A stretch of DNA of 14,682 bases, taken from an uncultured Asticcacaulis sp. (GTDB taxonomy: Bacteria > Pseudomonadota > Alphaproteobacteria > Caulobacterales > Caulobacteraceae). This document shows, one piece after another, positions 1 to 7,147 of this stretch (position 1 is its first letter; each line of letters begins with the position of its first letter). The stretch lies in NCBI GenBank assembly GCA_946480125.1, contig CAMLIY010000056.1:1-14682 (forward strand), given 5' to 3'. The notes below the pieces were generated by a model. The model was given only the letters and a program-made list of their open reading frames with translations. It was not told the origin of the DNA and did not search any database. The position numbers and the translations under genes were made by a program.

Positions 1-1
1 C

Positions 2-718
2 GCCGCCATCGAATCCTATCTGCCGAAGGAACCGATCACCGTCATCCTGTCGCAGCGCGGATGGATTCGGGCGGCCAAGGGCAAGGTGGAGGACCCCTCC
101 GAGCTGAAATTCAAGGAAGGCGATGAACTGGCCTATCTGGTGCCGGGTTTCACTACCGACAAGCTGCTGATCCTGACCTCTGATGGCCGTTTCCTGTCGC
201 TGGGCTGCGACAAGCTGCCGTCCGGTCGTGGCAATGGCGAACCTCTGCGTCTGATGCTTGATATCGAGGAATCGGCCAAGATCGTCACCGTCTTCATGAT
301 GAAAAACGGCCAGAAGCGCCTGATGGTGTCGAAAAACGGCTATGGCTTCGTCATGAATGAAGAGGACGCCTTCGCCAACAAGCGCGCTGGCAAGCAGGTC
401 CTCAATGCGGATGGCACCGAGGCTTTCGCGGCCCTGGCCGTGACGGGCGACCACATCATGGTACTGGGCGAGAATAATAAGCTGCTGGTCTATCCGGTCG
501 CGGAAATGCCGGAAATGGCGCGCGGCAAGGGCGTCAAGCTGCAAGGTTACAAGGATGGCGGCGTCAAGGATATCGCTGTGTTCGATATGGCTTCTGGCGC
601 CCAATGGTATGATGGCGCCGGCAAGGCGCGTGAGTTCAAGGACGTGAAGGACTATATCGGCAAGCGCGCCGCTGTTGGCCGGATCGCCCCGCGCGGCCTT
701 CGCAAGCTGCGCCTATAA
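2..718 (+). CDS. parC: DNA topoisomerase IV subunit A, C-terminal part (partial at window start)
   Basis: This is the last 238 codons of the A subunit of topoisomerase IV, the type II topoisomerase that decatenates daughter chromosomes together with ParE. The frame is open from base 2 and stops at TAA 716-718, so the start, the catalytic tyrosine and the breakage-reunion domain lie upstream of the window. What remains is the C-terminal beta-pinwheel DNA-wrapping domain. It opens with the blade signature EPITVILSQRGWIRAAKG, and further blade-like strands recur (for example KLLILTSDGRFLSL and KRLMVSKNGYGFVM). The wording of the first blade fits alphaproteobacterial ParC better than GyrA, whose equivalent blade normally carries a canonical GyrA box. 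A GTG at 86 is internal and not a start. The gene converges on bpt, with a palindromic repeat between them. ParC is near certain; GyrA is the only real alternative. Confidence 0.9.
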   Translation, partial: AAIESYLPKEPITVILSQRGWIRAAKGKVEDPSELKFKEGDELAYLVPGFTTDKLLILTSDGRFLSLGCDKLPSGRGNGEPLRLMLDIEESAKIVTVFMMKNGQKRLMVSKNGYGFVMNEEDAFANKRAGKQVLNADGTEAFAALAVTGDHIMVLGENNKLLVYPVAEMPEMARGKGVKLQGYKDGGVKDIAVFDMASGAQWYDGAGKAREFKDVKDYIGKRAAVGRIAPRGLRKLRL

Positions 719-721
719 TCT

Positions 722-825
722 CTCCTCCCCATTACTTAAATGGGGAGGGGGACCGCGAAGTGGTGGAGGGGCGCCCCTCCGTCATTTGCTACGCAAATGC
801 CACCTCCCCACTTCGTAGGGAGGAG
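722..825. repeat. Nested palindromic intergenic repeat between convergent genes
   Basis: A compact set of inverted repeats fills the gap between the parC and bpt stops. Outer arms CTCCTCCC (722-729) pair with GGGAGGAG (818-825). CTCCCCATT (725-733) pairs alternatively with AATGGGGAG (739-747). CGAAGTGG (756-763) pairs with CCACTTCG (808-815). GGAGGGGCGCCCCTCC (765-780) is a perfect 16-bp palindrome. CATTTGC (783-789) pairs with GCAAATG (793-799) around a TAC loop. The style matches GC-rich mosaic palindromes dispersed between genes in Caulobacterales; that match is from memory. Between convergent genes it could serve as a two-way transcription stop, although no T-run follows on either strand. 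Confidence 0.75.
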
Positions 826-834
826 AAGTACGCG

Positions 835-1566
835 CTAACCCTTCGCATCCGGTAAAATCGGCTGCCAGCCCAGATCAGTCAGCGCTTCCAGCGGCTGATA
901 GCGCGCCTTGTAATCCATCTTGGGTGAATCCTTGACCCAGTAACCAAGGTAGACGTGGTCATAACCCGCGCGGTCAGCCTGATCGATATGGTCGAGTATA
1001 ATATACCGTCCCAGGCTGCGCGACATCAGATCAGGATCATAGAAGCTGTACACCAGAGACAGGCCATCATTGAGCGCATCAACCAGTACGCAGGCGACGA
1101 GTTGCTCGCCCAGCCGGTATTCGATCATGTGGGTGCGAACCAGGGTATCCTCGACCATGGCGACCAGATCCGGCCAGCTCATATCCATCATGCCGCCATC
1201 CGGATGGCGCGCTTTCAGGTAGCGTTGCAGCAGGTCAAACTGTTCACGACTGGCTTCGGCTTCGACAAAAGCCTTGGTGAGATCGGCATTGGTCCTGACC
1301 ACGCGTCGGTCGGATTTCGATAACTGGTAGCGTTTAACCGGAATGCGTACGCTCTGGCAGGCGCGGCAGGTTTGGCAAGCCGGACGGTAGGCAATATTCT
1401 GCGACCGTCGGAAGCCGATGGCCGATAACTGGTCATTGACGCTGATGGCTTCGAGAGGCGGCAGGTGGACAAACACCTTGCGCTCCTCCTGGCCGGGCAA
1501 GTAGGGGCACGGACCGGGAATGGTCAGATAATATCTGAGCTTTCGACCTGGAAAGTGCTCACTCAT
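835..1566 (-). CDS. bpt: Aspartate/glutamate leucyltransferase (Bpt, ATE-like)
   Basis: This is a cytoplasmic aminoacyl-tRNA-protein transferase of 243 residues, the usual bacterial Bpt length. Known members move leucine from Leu-tRNA to N-terminal Asp or Glu, creating an N-degron for ClpS/ClpAP. The N-terminal ATE domain shows GPCPYLPGQEERKVF (about 18-32) and a cysteine cluster ACQTCRACQ (about 63-71) that corresponds to the conserved CxxC region of the family. The C-terminal GNAT-like half contains VYSFYDPDLMSRSLGRYIIL and the closing YLGYWVKDSPKMDYKARYQP block. The ATG at 1566 gives the canonical MSEHFPGRKLRYYLT start, but the only purine-rich stretch (AGGA) is about 15 nt upstream. A short inverted repeat, GTACG-C-CGTAC, occupies 1568-1578 right before the start. 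The gene lies 89 nt after motB on the same strand and converges on parC. Confidence 0.93.
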   Translation of the reverse strand: MSEHFPGRKLRYYLTIPGPCPYLPGQEERKVFVHLPPLEAISVNDQLSAIGFRRSQNIAYRPACQTCRACQSVRIPVKRYQLSKSDRRVVRTNADLTKAFVEAEASREQFDLLQRYLKARHPDGGMMDMSWPDLVAMVEDTLVRTHMIEYRLGEQLVACVLVDALNDGLSLVYSFYDPDLMSRSLGRYIILDHIDQADRAGYDHVYLGYWVKDSPKMDYKARYQPLEALTDLGWQPILPDAKG

Positions 1567-1655
1567 TGTACGCCGTACGCATCCTGTTTCGCGCGGATCA
1601 TACCGCGATCACAGTTGAACCCAAAACGCGTTCATCAGCAAGCTTAAATGCCAAC

Positions 1656-2555
1656 CTATTGCGGCAAAACTGGCGCTTCGCGCAGCAGGACGATGGCGAT
1701 CCGGCGGTTACCGGCCAGTGATGGATCGTCAGGATAAAGCGGTTCCTTGGCGGCCTTGCCGGAAACCTGGGCGATGCGGTCCTGATCGACGCCGGCCGAT
1801 TGCAGAATGGCGCGCGAGGCATCGGCGCGGGCACTGGACAGAGACCAGTCACGCGGGTTTTGTCCCGCCTGACCGAGCGAACCGCTGGTATGACCGGTAA
1901 TCGATATGCGGTTTGGCAACTGGCTGATCACCTTGGCGACGGCGCGCAGCAATATCTTGGCGCGATCATTCGGCTGGGCCGAATTCTCATTGAACATTGA
2001 TCGGCCCTCCTGGTCGATCAACTGGATGCGCAGGCCTTCCGGCGTCTGGTCGACGAGGATATTCTTCGACAGCTCGGCCAGTTCCGGCATGTCCTGCAAA
2101 GCCTGGCGCAGGGATTCCGCCGCGCTCTGGAAGGACTGCTGCTCGCGGCGCTGGGCGTCCGATTCGTCCGAAGTGTCAGCCGTGGCGCCGGCGCCTTTGG
2201 TTTCGGTGGCCGTGCCGTCGCTGTCCTGCGTTTCCGGCGGTTTGGGCGCCATCTGCTCGATGAAGGACATGGTGCCTTCGTTCTTGTCGCCGTCCTTGCC
2301 AAGCGCCTGGCCACCCAGAATGCCACCGGAGCCGGACGTCGATTGCGACACGTTGGCCGGCGCGAAATAGTCGGCCACGCCGCGCTTTTGCTCCGGCGAG
2401 GTGGTGTTGATCAGCCACATCAGCAGGAAGAAAGCCATCATGGCCGTCACGAAGTCGGCATAGGCCACCTTCCAGGCGCCGCCGTGGTGACCGCCACCCA
2501 CAACTTTCTTGACTTTCTTGATGACGACAGGGGCGTCGCGGCTGGCCATAGACAT
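1656..2555 (-). CDS. motB: Flagellar motor stator protein MotB
   Basis: MotB is the peptidoglycan-anchoring half of the proton-driven flagellar stator and assembles with MotA in the inner membrane. The 299-residue protein has a basic cytoplasmic N-terminus, then the plug/TM signature AYADFVTAMMAFFLLMWLIN (31-50), with D34 as the expected proton-binding aspartate. A long, low-complexity, acidic periplasmic linker (about 75-150) follows. The OmpA-like peptidoglycan-binding domain starts near residue 165 and includes ISITGHTS, SLSSARADASRAIL and a terminal NRRIAIVLL. The usual GHTD motif reads GHTS here. No motA is in the window, consistent with unlinked motA and motB in Caulobacterales. The ATG at 2555 is chosen; a second ATG two codons on (M3) is possible. 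A CtrA-like box sits 42 bp upstream. Confidence 0.95.
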   Translation of the reverse strand: MSMASRDAPVVIKKVKKVVGGGHHGGAWKVAYADFVTAMMAFFLLMWLINTTSPEQKRGVADYFAPANVSQSTSGSGGILGGQALGKDGDKNEGTMSFIEQMAPKPPETQDSDGTATETKGAGATADTSDESDAQRREQQSFQSAAESLRQALQDMPELAELSKNILVDQTPEGLRIQLIDQEGRSMFNENSAQPNDRAKILLRAVAKVISQLPNRISITGHTSGSLGQAGQNPRDWSLSSARADASRAILQSAGVDQDRIAQVSGKAAKEPLYPDDPSLAGNRRIAIVLLREAPVLPQ

Positions 2556-2570
2556 ATGCTTTCGTAAAAA

Positions 2571-2589
2571 CCGGCTTTAAACTAGCCGG
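2571..2589 (-). other. Short inverted repeat in the motB leader
   Basis: CCGGCT (2571-2576) and AGCCGG (2584-2589) form a 6-bp stem around a 7-nt AT-rich loop, 15 nt upstream of the motB ATG. In the motB transcript it would be a small leader hairpin. No function can be assigned from sequence. Confidence 0.4.
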
Positions 2590-2596
2590 AACAGGG

Positions 2597-2611
2597 TTAA
2601 CAGCCTGTTTA
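2597..2611. promoter_or_regulatory. CtrA-like binding box upstream of motB
   Basis: TTAA (2597-2600), seven bases, then TTTA (2608-2611) matches the CtrA consensus TTAA-N7-TTAA at 7 of 8 specified positions. On the motB strand it reads TAAA-N7-TTAAC, keeping the frequent trailing C. It lies 42 bp upstream of the motB start, in the divergent gap shared with the flavin reductase gene. CtrA controls many flagellar genes in Caulobacterales, so the placement makes sense, but a match of this quality can occur by chance. Confidence 0.4.
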
Positions 2612-2693
2612 GAGTTGGGCCGGCCATGGCTTTTGCGCAAAAAATCATGTCATGCAGTTGCTTTGCCGGGCAGGGTCCATTACGTCCTTGAAC

Positions 2694-3206
2694 ATGACTG
2701 CGAACCCCACTGAGCCGCTGATTGACAGACACACCCTGCGCCGCGCCATGGGCGGTTTCGCCACCGGCGTCTGTGTGATTACCGTCGCTGATCCGGATCA
2801 CGTCGATGGCCATGTGGTCGGCATGACGGCCAATTCGTTCAGTTCGGTGTCGCTTGATCCGCCGCTGGTGCAGTGGTGCCTTGATCTCAAGGCGCATCGC
2901 TACAAGCTCTATGCGGAAGCGCAGACATTCGGAATCAATATATTGAGCGCCGGTCATGAGGCCCTGTCGCGCCGCTTCGCCCGCGAAAACGCCCATATCG
3001 TGCCATCGGAAGACCTCACCTGTCCGTCGAATAGTCTAAAACTCAAGGGCGTCGTCGGCTTCTTCGCCTGCGATCTCTACGAGTCACGCATGGTCGGCGA
3101 TCATCTGGTCATTGTCGGCGAGGTCCGGCATTTTGAAAGCGATCCGGCGCAGGCCGGGCTGACGTTTTTCAAGGGTAAATACGGACAAATTGGAGTGGCG
3201 TCATGA
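2694..3206 (+). CDS. Flavin reductase family protein (FMN-binding split-barrel)
   Basis: A 170-residue protein of the Flavin_Reduct family (HpaC/DIM6 type). These bind FMN or FAD and usually use NAD(P)H to supply reduced flavin to a partner monooxygenase. Diagnostic segments are the N-terminal MGGFATGVCVIT (19-30), the flavin-phosphate loop GMTANSFSSVSLDPPLV (43-59), FGINILSAGHEALSRRFA, and the closing HLVIVGEVRHFE and GLTFFKGKYG. Its length is typical. I chose the ATG at 2694; an in-frame ATG at 2652 would add 14 residues without homology and lacks a ribosome-binding site. The stop overlaps the next start as ATGA (3203-3206), so it is translationally coupled to the dehydrogenase. No partner monooxygenase is adjacent, so the physiological substrate is unknown. 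Confidence 0.88.
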   Translation: MTANPTEPLIDRHTLRRAMGGFATGVCVITVADPDHVDGHVVGMTANSFSSVSLDPPLVQWCLDLKAHRYKLYAEAQTFGINILSAGHEALSRRFARENAHIVPSEDLTCPSNSLKLKGVVGFFACDLYESRMVGDHLVIVGEVRHFESDPAQAGLTFFKGKYGQIGVAS

Positions 3207-4069
3207 GATTGTGTTTTTCAGGATTGGGCATTATGGGTGCGCCGATGGCGGGTCATCTGGTCAAGGCCGGCCACAAGGTGACAGGCTTCAACCGCACGCA
3301 CCAGAAGGCGCTCGACTGGGCCAGCGAATATGGCATGCACGCCGAAGCGGCGCTGGGCACGGCGCTGATAGGTGCCGAAGCCCTGATCCTGTGCGTGGGG
3401 CGTGATGAAGATGTCCGCCAGACGGTGCTCAACGCGATTTCCCACATGAAACCGGGCACGCTGATCATCGATCACACCACAACCTCAGCGAAACTGGCAC
3501 GTGAACTGGCCAGTGTATGTGCTGAAAAAAACATCACTTTTTACGATGCGCCGGTCTCCGGCGGTCAGGCCGGCGCAGTCAATGGCCAGTTGTCGGTCAT
3601 GGTCGGCGGAGATGCGGCGCGCTTTGCCGAAGTGGTCGAGCTGACAAAGCCCTACACCAAGTCGATCACCCGTCTGGGCGAAGCCGGCGCCGGCCAGATG
3701 GCGAAAATGGCCAACCAGATCGCCATTGCCGGCGCGGTGCAGGGCGTGGCCGAAGCGCTGCATTTCACCAGGTGCGCCGGCCTTGATCCGGAGCTTGTGT
3801 TCAACGCCATTTCCGCCGGCGCCGCCGGTTCGTGGCAGATGTCGAACCGCTGGGCCACCATGGCGAAGGACGAATATGACTTCGGCTTTGCCGTCGACTG
3901 GATGCGCAAGGATCTCGGCATCGCGCTTGATGAAGCGCGGGCCAATGGCGCGCACCTGTCGGTCGCCGCTCTGGTCGATCAGTTCTATTCTGAAGTTCAG
4001 GCCATGGGCGGACAGCGCTGGGATACATCAAGTCTTCATGCCCGCTTAGAAGACCGCCGCCCAAAATAG
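3203..4069 (+). CDS. NAD(P)-dependent beta-hydroxyacid dehydrogenase (3-hydroxyisobutyrate dehydrogenase family)
   Basis: This 288-residue cytoplasmic oxidoreductase has an N-terminal Rossmann fold beginning FSGLGIMGAPMAGHLVKAGH, with the nucleotide loop G7-x-G9-x-x-G12. The substrate-binding motif DAPVSGGQAGAVNGQLSVM starts at D115, and the catalytic helix GAGQMAKMANQ supplies K168 and N171. The C-terminal all-helical domain includes GAAGSWQM and DWMRKDLGIALDEAR. Relatives oxidise 3-hydroxyisobutyrate or reduce tartronate semialdehyde, succinic semialdehyde or glyoxylate; the sequence alone does not choose among these, so no symbol is given. It overlaps the flavin reductase by 4 nt (ATGA) and is almost certainly in the same transcript. 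A functional pairing of the two would be unusual. Confidence 0.93.
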   Translation: MRLCFSGLGIMGAPMAGHLVKAGHKVTGFNRTHQKALDWASEYGMHAEAALGTALIGAEALILCVGRDEDVRQTVLNAISHMKPGTLIIDHTTTSAKLARELASVCAEKNITFYDAPVSGGQAGAVNGQLSVMVGGDAARFAEVVELTKPYTKSITRLGEAGAGQMAKMANQIAIAGAVQGVAEALHFTRCAGLDPELVFNAISAGAAGSWQMSNRWATMAKDEYDFGFAVDWMRKDLGIALDEARANGAHLSVAALVDQFYSEVQAMGGQRWDTSSLHARLEDRRPK

Positions 4070-4145
4070 CTTCACGCGCTTGTTAGTTCAAAAAGCCTGA
4101 CGATACGCCTAACCTCCCGCGCAACGAACAGCGAGAGGACAGGTC

Positions 4146-4619
4146 ATGGCGAAAAATACAGTCTGCATCTGGTACGACAAGGACGCCGAGGCGGCGGCGC
4201 GTTTCTATGCCGAGGTGTTCCCGGACAGCGCCGTGACGGCGGTTCACAAGGCGCCTGGCGATTATCCCTCCGGCAAGGCCGGTGATGTGCTGACGGTCGA
4301 ATTCACCGTGGCCGGTGTTGCCTGTCTCGGTCTCAATGGCGGTCCCGTATTCACCCACACAGAAGCCTTTTCCTTCCAGATCGCCACCGATGATCAGGCG
4401 GAGACCGATCGCTACTGGGATGCTATTGTTGGCAATGGCGGGCAGGAAAGCGAATGCGGCTGGTGCAAGGACAGGTGGGGCATTTCCTGGCAGATCACGC
4501 CGCGCACCCTGACCGACGCGCTGGCGGCCGGCGGCGATGAGGCCAAACGCGCCTTTGCCGCCATGATGACCATGAAAAAGATCGACGTCGCCGCCATCGA
4601 TGCGGCTCGGCGCGGCTAG
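4146..4619 (+). CDS. VOC-superfamily protein, PhnB / 3-demethylubiquinone methyltransferase-like domain
   Basis: A 157-residue protein of the family labelled 3-dmu-9_3-mt (PhnB-like, vicinal oxygen chelate fold). Despite the old family name, most members have no proven methyltransferase activity. The hallmarks are in order: CIWYDKDAEAAARFYAEVFP (about 7-26), LTVEFTVAGVACLGLNGGPVF (about 49-69), the DDQAETDRYWDAIVGNGG helix, and CGWCKDRWGISWQITPRTL. A purine-rich stretch GAGAGGACAGG precedes the ATG. It lies 76 nt after the dehydrogenase and may share its transcript. The stop TAG (4617-4619) overlaps the stop of the convergent DUF1223 gene, the two sharing a CTAG palindrome. Confidence 0.9.
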   Translation: MAKNTVCIWYDKDAEAAARFYAEVFPDSAVTAVHKAPGDYPSGKAGDVLTVEFTVAGVACLGLNGGPVFTHTEAFSFQIATDDQAETDRYWDAIVGNGGQESECGWCKDRWGISWQITPRTLTDALAAGGDEAKRAFAAMMTMKKIDVAAIDAARRG

Positions 4620-5314
4620 CTGGTGGCGGCCGAAAGGATAGGCCCGCCTGTGCCGGACTGGACCAGCACAGCCGTTTTCAATCCCGGCATACGGGCCTTA
4701 GGCAAGGTGAAATCTGTCGCCTGACCCGAAAACGCGCCGAGGCGGATCAGTTCGCGGACCACATTGCGGTGGGGCAGGGTCCGGCCGGCATTTTCCCCGC
4801 GGTTGACCGGCACCTGCACCACACGCGGATCATAGCGCACCAGCCAGACAGTTGCCGGCTGTGTGCCTGTGGCGGCGATTGTGACCTTGTCCGTGCCCAG
4901 CCGGATGGCCGGACCCGCAGGGTCTTTTTTCGCCGCCGCGATCAAGGGAATGACATTGGCCACGGTCTGGCCGGTCGTATCCCGGCGGCCATTAATGACC
5001 ATTTGCGGCGTAAAAACGCCGTCATGATGCAGGTCCTTGGCATAGTCGTACTGCCGCCGGGTATTGGCCGGACTGGCGAAGGTGTCCTTCCAGCCGAGAT
5101 AATCCCAGTAGATCACGCCAAAGCTCAGGGCCAGCACATCCTTGCGGTCGGCCAGCTGGTTCAGGGTGGCGTTTGCCGGCGGGCAAGACGAGCAGCCCTG
5201 GCTGGTGAACAGCTCAACGACGACCGGTCGTGGCGCTTCCGGCGCGGCCTTTGCGCAGCCGGTCATGGCCGGCAAGATCAGGGCAAGACATAGGGTGCGT
5301 ATAAATCTGGACAT
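4616..5314 (-). CDS. DUF1223 thioredoxin-like protein, probable lipoprotein
   Basis: A 232-residue exported protein of the DUF1223 family, which has a thioredoxin-like fold and no established reaction. The N-terminus MSRFIRTLCLALILPAMTGC is a signal sequence ending in a lipobox-like MTGC, so C20 could be lipidated. The mature part opens VVVELFTSQGCSSCPPANA with the redox-type C41-S-S-C44 motif. FGVIYWDYLGWKDTFASP and YTPQ-like segment GVFTPQMVINGR (about 98-109) are further family landmarks. It follows the unrecognised protein at 5352 by 37 nt on the same strand, so it may be the last gene of a hemB transcript. It ends in a 4-nt overlap with the convergent VOC gene. A role in periplasmic thiol chemistry is a guess from the fold. 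Confidence 0.85.
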   Translation of the reverse strand: MSRFIRTLCLALILPAMTGCAKAAPEAPRPVVVELFTSQGCSSCPPANATLNQLADRKDVLALSFGVIYWDYLGWKDTFASPANTRRQYDYAKDLHHDGVFTPQMVINGRRDTTGQTVANVIPLIAAAKKDPAGPAIRLGTDKVTIAATGTQPATVWLVRYDPRVVQVPVNRGENAGRTLPHRNVVRELIRLGAFSGQATDFTLPKARMPGLKTAVLVQSGTGGPILSAATS

Positions 5315-5351
5315 GCCGGATTATACGCCGCCGCCCGCCATCCGGTTACAT

Positions 5352-5891
5352 CTAGTGACTGGTGGGTTGCGCCGCCTGTTTCTCGACATAGCGTTGCAGG
5401 GTGCGGCTGTAGCTGTCATCGAACTGCACCAGGGTGATGTCGTCGAACGGCCACTCCACCTCATCGGCCTGCCAGTTGCCGCCGGGATCGATGGCCTTGA
5501 TCACCACGCAGTCGGCCTCAATTGTATCGACGAGGCCGACTTCGGCGCCGTCTTCAGCCGAAACGACGACGAACTTTTCCTTGAATTGCAGCGACTTGAA
5601 CAGGTCCTGCCATCCACCAAGGCGCACCCAGCCATAACGTTTGGTGCGCTTGACACTGTTGAAGTCGAGAATTTTCAACTGGTCGTCGTGAAAATCTGAA
5701 ACCTCGACAGTTTCAACACTTTCGGCAGGCATAACCAACGCCCCGACATCCTGCCATTCGTGGATCGCCTGAAGCAGGACCAGCGCCGGACTAAGGGCAA
5801 TGACAAAGCCTTCATGCTCGCCATCGGCCAGGGTCAGCCGCACATAGGTGCCGGCATTGAGGGCCTTTTGCAGGTCTTTGTAGATGTCCAT
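5352..5891 (-). CDS. Unrecognised conserved-looking protein with two similar halves, coupled to hemB
   Basis: I do not recognise this 179-residue protein. It has no signal peptide or membrane segment and is acidic. Two parts resemble each other: residues about 16-66 (YVRLTLADGEHEGFVIALSP..., ending AESVETVEVSDF) and about 107-161 (FVVVSAEDGAEVGLVDTIEA..., ending FDDITLVQFDDSY). Each runs strand, DGxE/DGAE turn, short strands ending in a hydrophobic VLLQAI or VVIKAI, a W-containing loop, then a V/T-rich strand. This suggests a duplicated small beta-barrel (SH3- or Sm-like). The ATG at 5891 lies 2 nt after the hemB stop, with AAAGGCC upstream overlapping the hemB end, so it is co-translated with hemB. 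A role tied to haem supply or an unrelated passenger are both possible. Confidence 0.8.
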   Translation of the reverse strand: MDIYKDLQKALNAGTYVRLTLADGEHEGFVIALSPALVLLQAIHEWQDVGALVMPAESVETVEVSDFHDDQLKILDFNSVKRTKRYGWVRLGGWQDLFKSLQFKEKFVVVSAEDGAEVGLVDTIEADCVVIKAIDPGGNWQADEVEWPFDDITLVQFDDSYSRTLQRYVEKQAAQPTSH

Positions 5892-5893
5892 TT

Positions 5894-6895
5894 TTAGGCC
5901 TTTAAAAGTTCGGCGACGTGCTTGGCGAAATAGGTCAGGATGCCGGAGGCGCCGGCGCGTTTGAAGGCCAGCAGAGTTTCCATGACGCCGCGGTCGTGGT
6001 CCATATAGCCCTTTTCGACGGCTGCCTTGATCATCGCATATTCGCCGCTGACCTGATAGACGAAGGTCGGCACCTTAAAGGTGTCCGACACGCGCTGGAC
6101 GATATCGAGATAGGGCAGGCCGGGTTTGACCATCACCATGTCGGCGCCCTCGCTGATATCTATGGCGACTTCGCGCAGGGCCTCCTCGGTATTGGCCGAA
6201 TCCATCTGATAGGTCTTCTTGTCGCCTTTCAAGGCCTTCACGCCAATAGCGTCACGATAGGGGCCGTAAAAGGCCGAGGCATATTTGGCGGCGTAGGACA
6301 TGATCATGGTGTCGTGATGGCCGGCGGCCTCCAGCGCGCTGCGGATGGCGCCGATGCGGCCATCCATCATGTCGGAAGGCGCGAGAATATCGGCGCCGCC
6401 AGCGGTCAGCGCCAGGGATTGCTGGACCAGCATCTCGATGGTGGCGTCATTGTGGATCTTGCCATCGATCAGCAGCCCATCGTGGCCGTGATCGGTATAG
6501 GGATCGAGCGCGATATCAACCACCAGGCCGATATCGGGCACCGCTGACTTGATGGCGCGGCAGGTCTGGACGATCAGGCCGTTCGGATCGATGGCGGCGC
6601 GGGCGTCGGCGGTGCGGATTTTCTCATTCAGGTGAGGAAACAGCGCTATGACATTGATTCCGAGCGCTTTTGCCTCACGCGCTTCCTTGACCGCCTCGGC
6701 GATGCTCAGGCGATCCACACCCTGCAAAGAGCCGATCGCGTCACGCGCCTTGTCCTGGTCATGGACGAAGATCGGCCAGATCAGGTCGGAGACATGCAGG
6801 CGGTTTTCCGCCACCAGATCGCGTATCCAAGGGGCTTGGCGCAGGCGACGCGGCCGGCCGGCGGGATAGGGGGCAAGGATCGGATTGAAGGTCAT
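5894..6895 (-). CDS. hemB: Delta-aminolevulinic acid dehydratase (porphobilinogen synthase)
   Basis: HemB condenses two 5-aminolevulinate molecules to porphobilinogen, the second haem step and the one directly after HemA, which is encoded nearby. The 333-residue protein has the usual length. The Schiff-base lysine lies in VMVKPGLPYLD (K257) and the second active-site lysine in YAAKYASAFYGPYRDA (K204). The metal region reads DIALDPYTDHGHDG (127-140): the three zinc cysteines of the E. coli type are replaced by A129, D131 and D139. This is the Asp-rich, magnesium-type site described for Bradyrhizobium and relatives. GAGG precedes the ATG at 6895. The start is only about 30-40 nt from inverted-repeat element A, so the promoter must lie inside, across or immediately beside that element. 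Confidence 0.97.
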   Translation of the reverse strand: MTFNPILAPYPAGRPRRLRQAPWIRDLVAENRLHVSDLIWPIFVHDQDKARDAIGSLQGVDRLSIAEAVKEAREAKALGINVIALFPHLNEKIRTADARAAIDPNGLIVQTCRAIKSAVPDIGLVVDIALDPYTDHGHDGLLIDGKIHNDATIEMLVQQSLALTAGGADILAPSDMMDGRIGAIRSALEAAGHHDTMIMSYAAKYASAFYGPYRDAIGVKALKGDKKTYQMDSANTEEALREVAIDISEGADMVMVKPGLPYLDIVQRVSDTFKVPTFVYQVSGEYAMIKAAVEKGYMDHDRGVMETLLAFKRAGASGILTYFAKHVAELLKA

Positions 6896-6935
6896 GTTTG
6901 CCTCAAGGATAGGGGCGCCTCTAAGGAAAAAGGGA

Positions 6936-7063
6936 ATCCACAGATTACACAGATTGCACAGATTTAAGAATGGCGCTTTGCGCCTATAAATCTTCGGCTG
7001 TGATATAGGCCATTAGCCGGTAAATGCACGAATTAATCTGTGCAATCTGTGTAATCTGTGGAT
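6936..7063 (+). repeat. Inverted-repeat element A built from CACAGATT units
   Basis: Two perfectly complementary 29-nt arms (6936-6964 and 7035-7063) flank a 70-nt spacer. Each arm is ATCC plus three ACAGATT units joined by the linkers AC and GC. Pairing extends outward, with a small bulge, through GAAAAAGG (6926-6933) and CCTTTTTC (7067-7074). Inside, GGCGC (6972-6976) and GCGCC (6980-6984) form a hairpin. Just outside the arms the left end reads GGAATCC and the right end, on the other strand, TTGATCC. The same two distinct ends recur in element B, so I assign the orientation (+) from them. It lies between the divergent hemB and the orphan gene at 7148. No coding capacity is seen inside. Confidence 0.85.
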
Positions 7064-7147
7064 CAACCTTTTTCTGCTTTTTGCTTCAAAAAGTCGACAA
7101 GATAGCCGTTTGCTTGTACCCATGACAAAGCATTGCATGGGGGATTT

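Noticed and set aside
6934..7066. DnaA-box-like sequences (TGTGGATCA at 7058-7066 and its counterpart at 9956-9964) at the ends of elements A and B, hinting at a replication origin
   Set aside because: They match the box at 8 of 9 positions only because the repeat end reads TGTGGATCA. The other ends match worse, there is no AT-rich unwinding region, and the neighbours are not origin-type genes. The Caulobacter origin lies by hemE, not hemB.
6926..7074. CRISPR-like array, because of regularly spaced CACAGATT units
   Set aside because: Units are 7-8 nt with 1-3 nt linkers, only three per arm, and the arms are inverted. There are no spacers and no cas genes.
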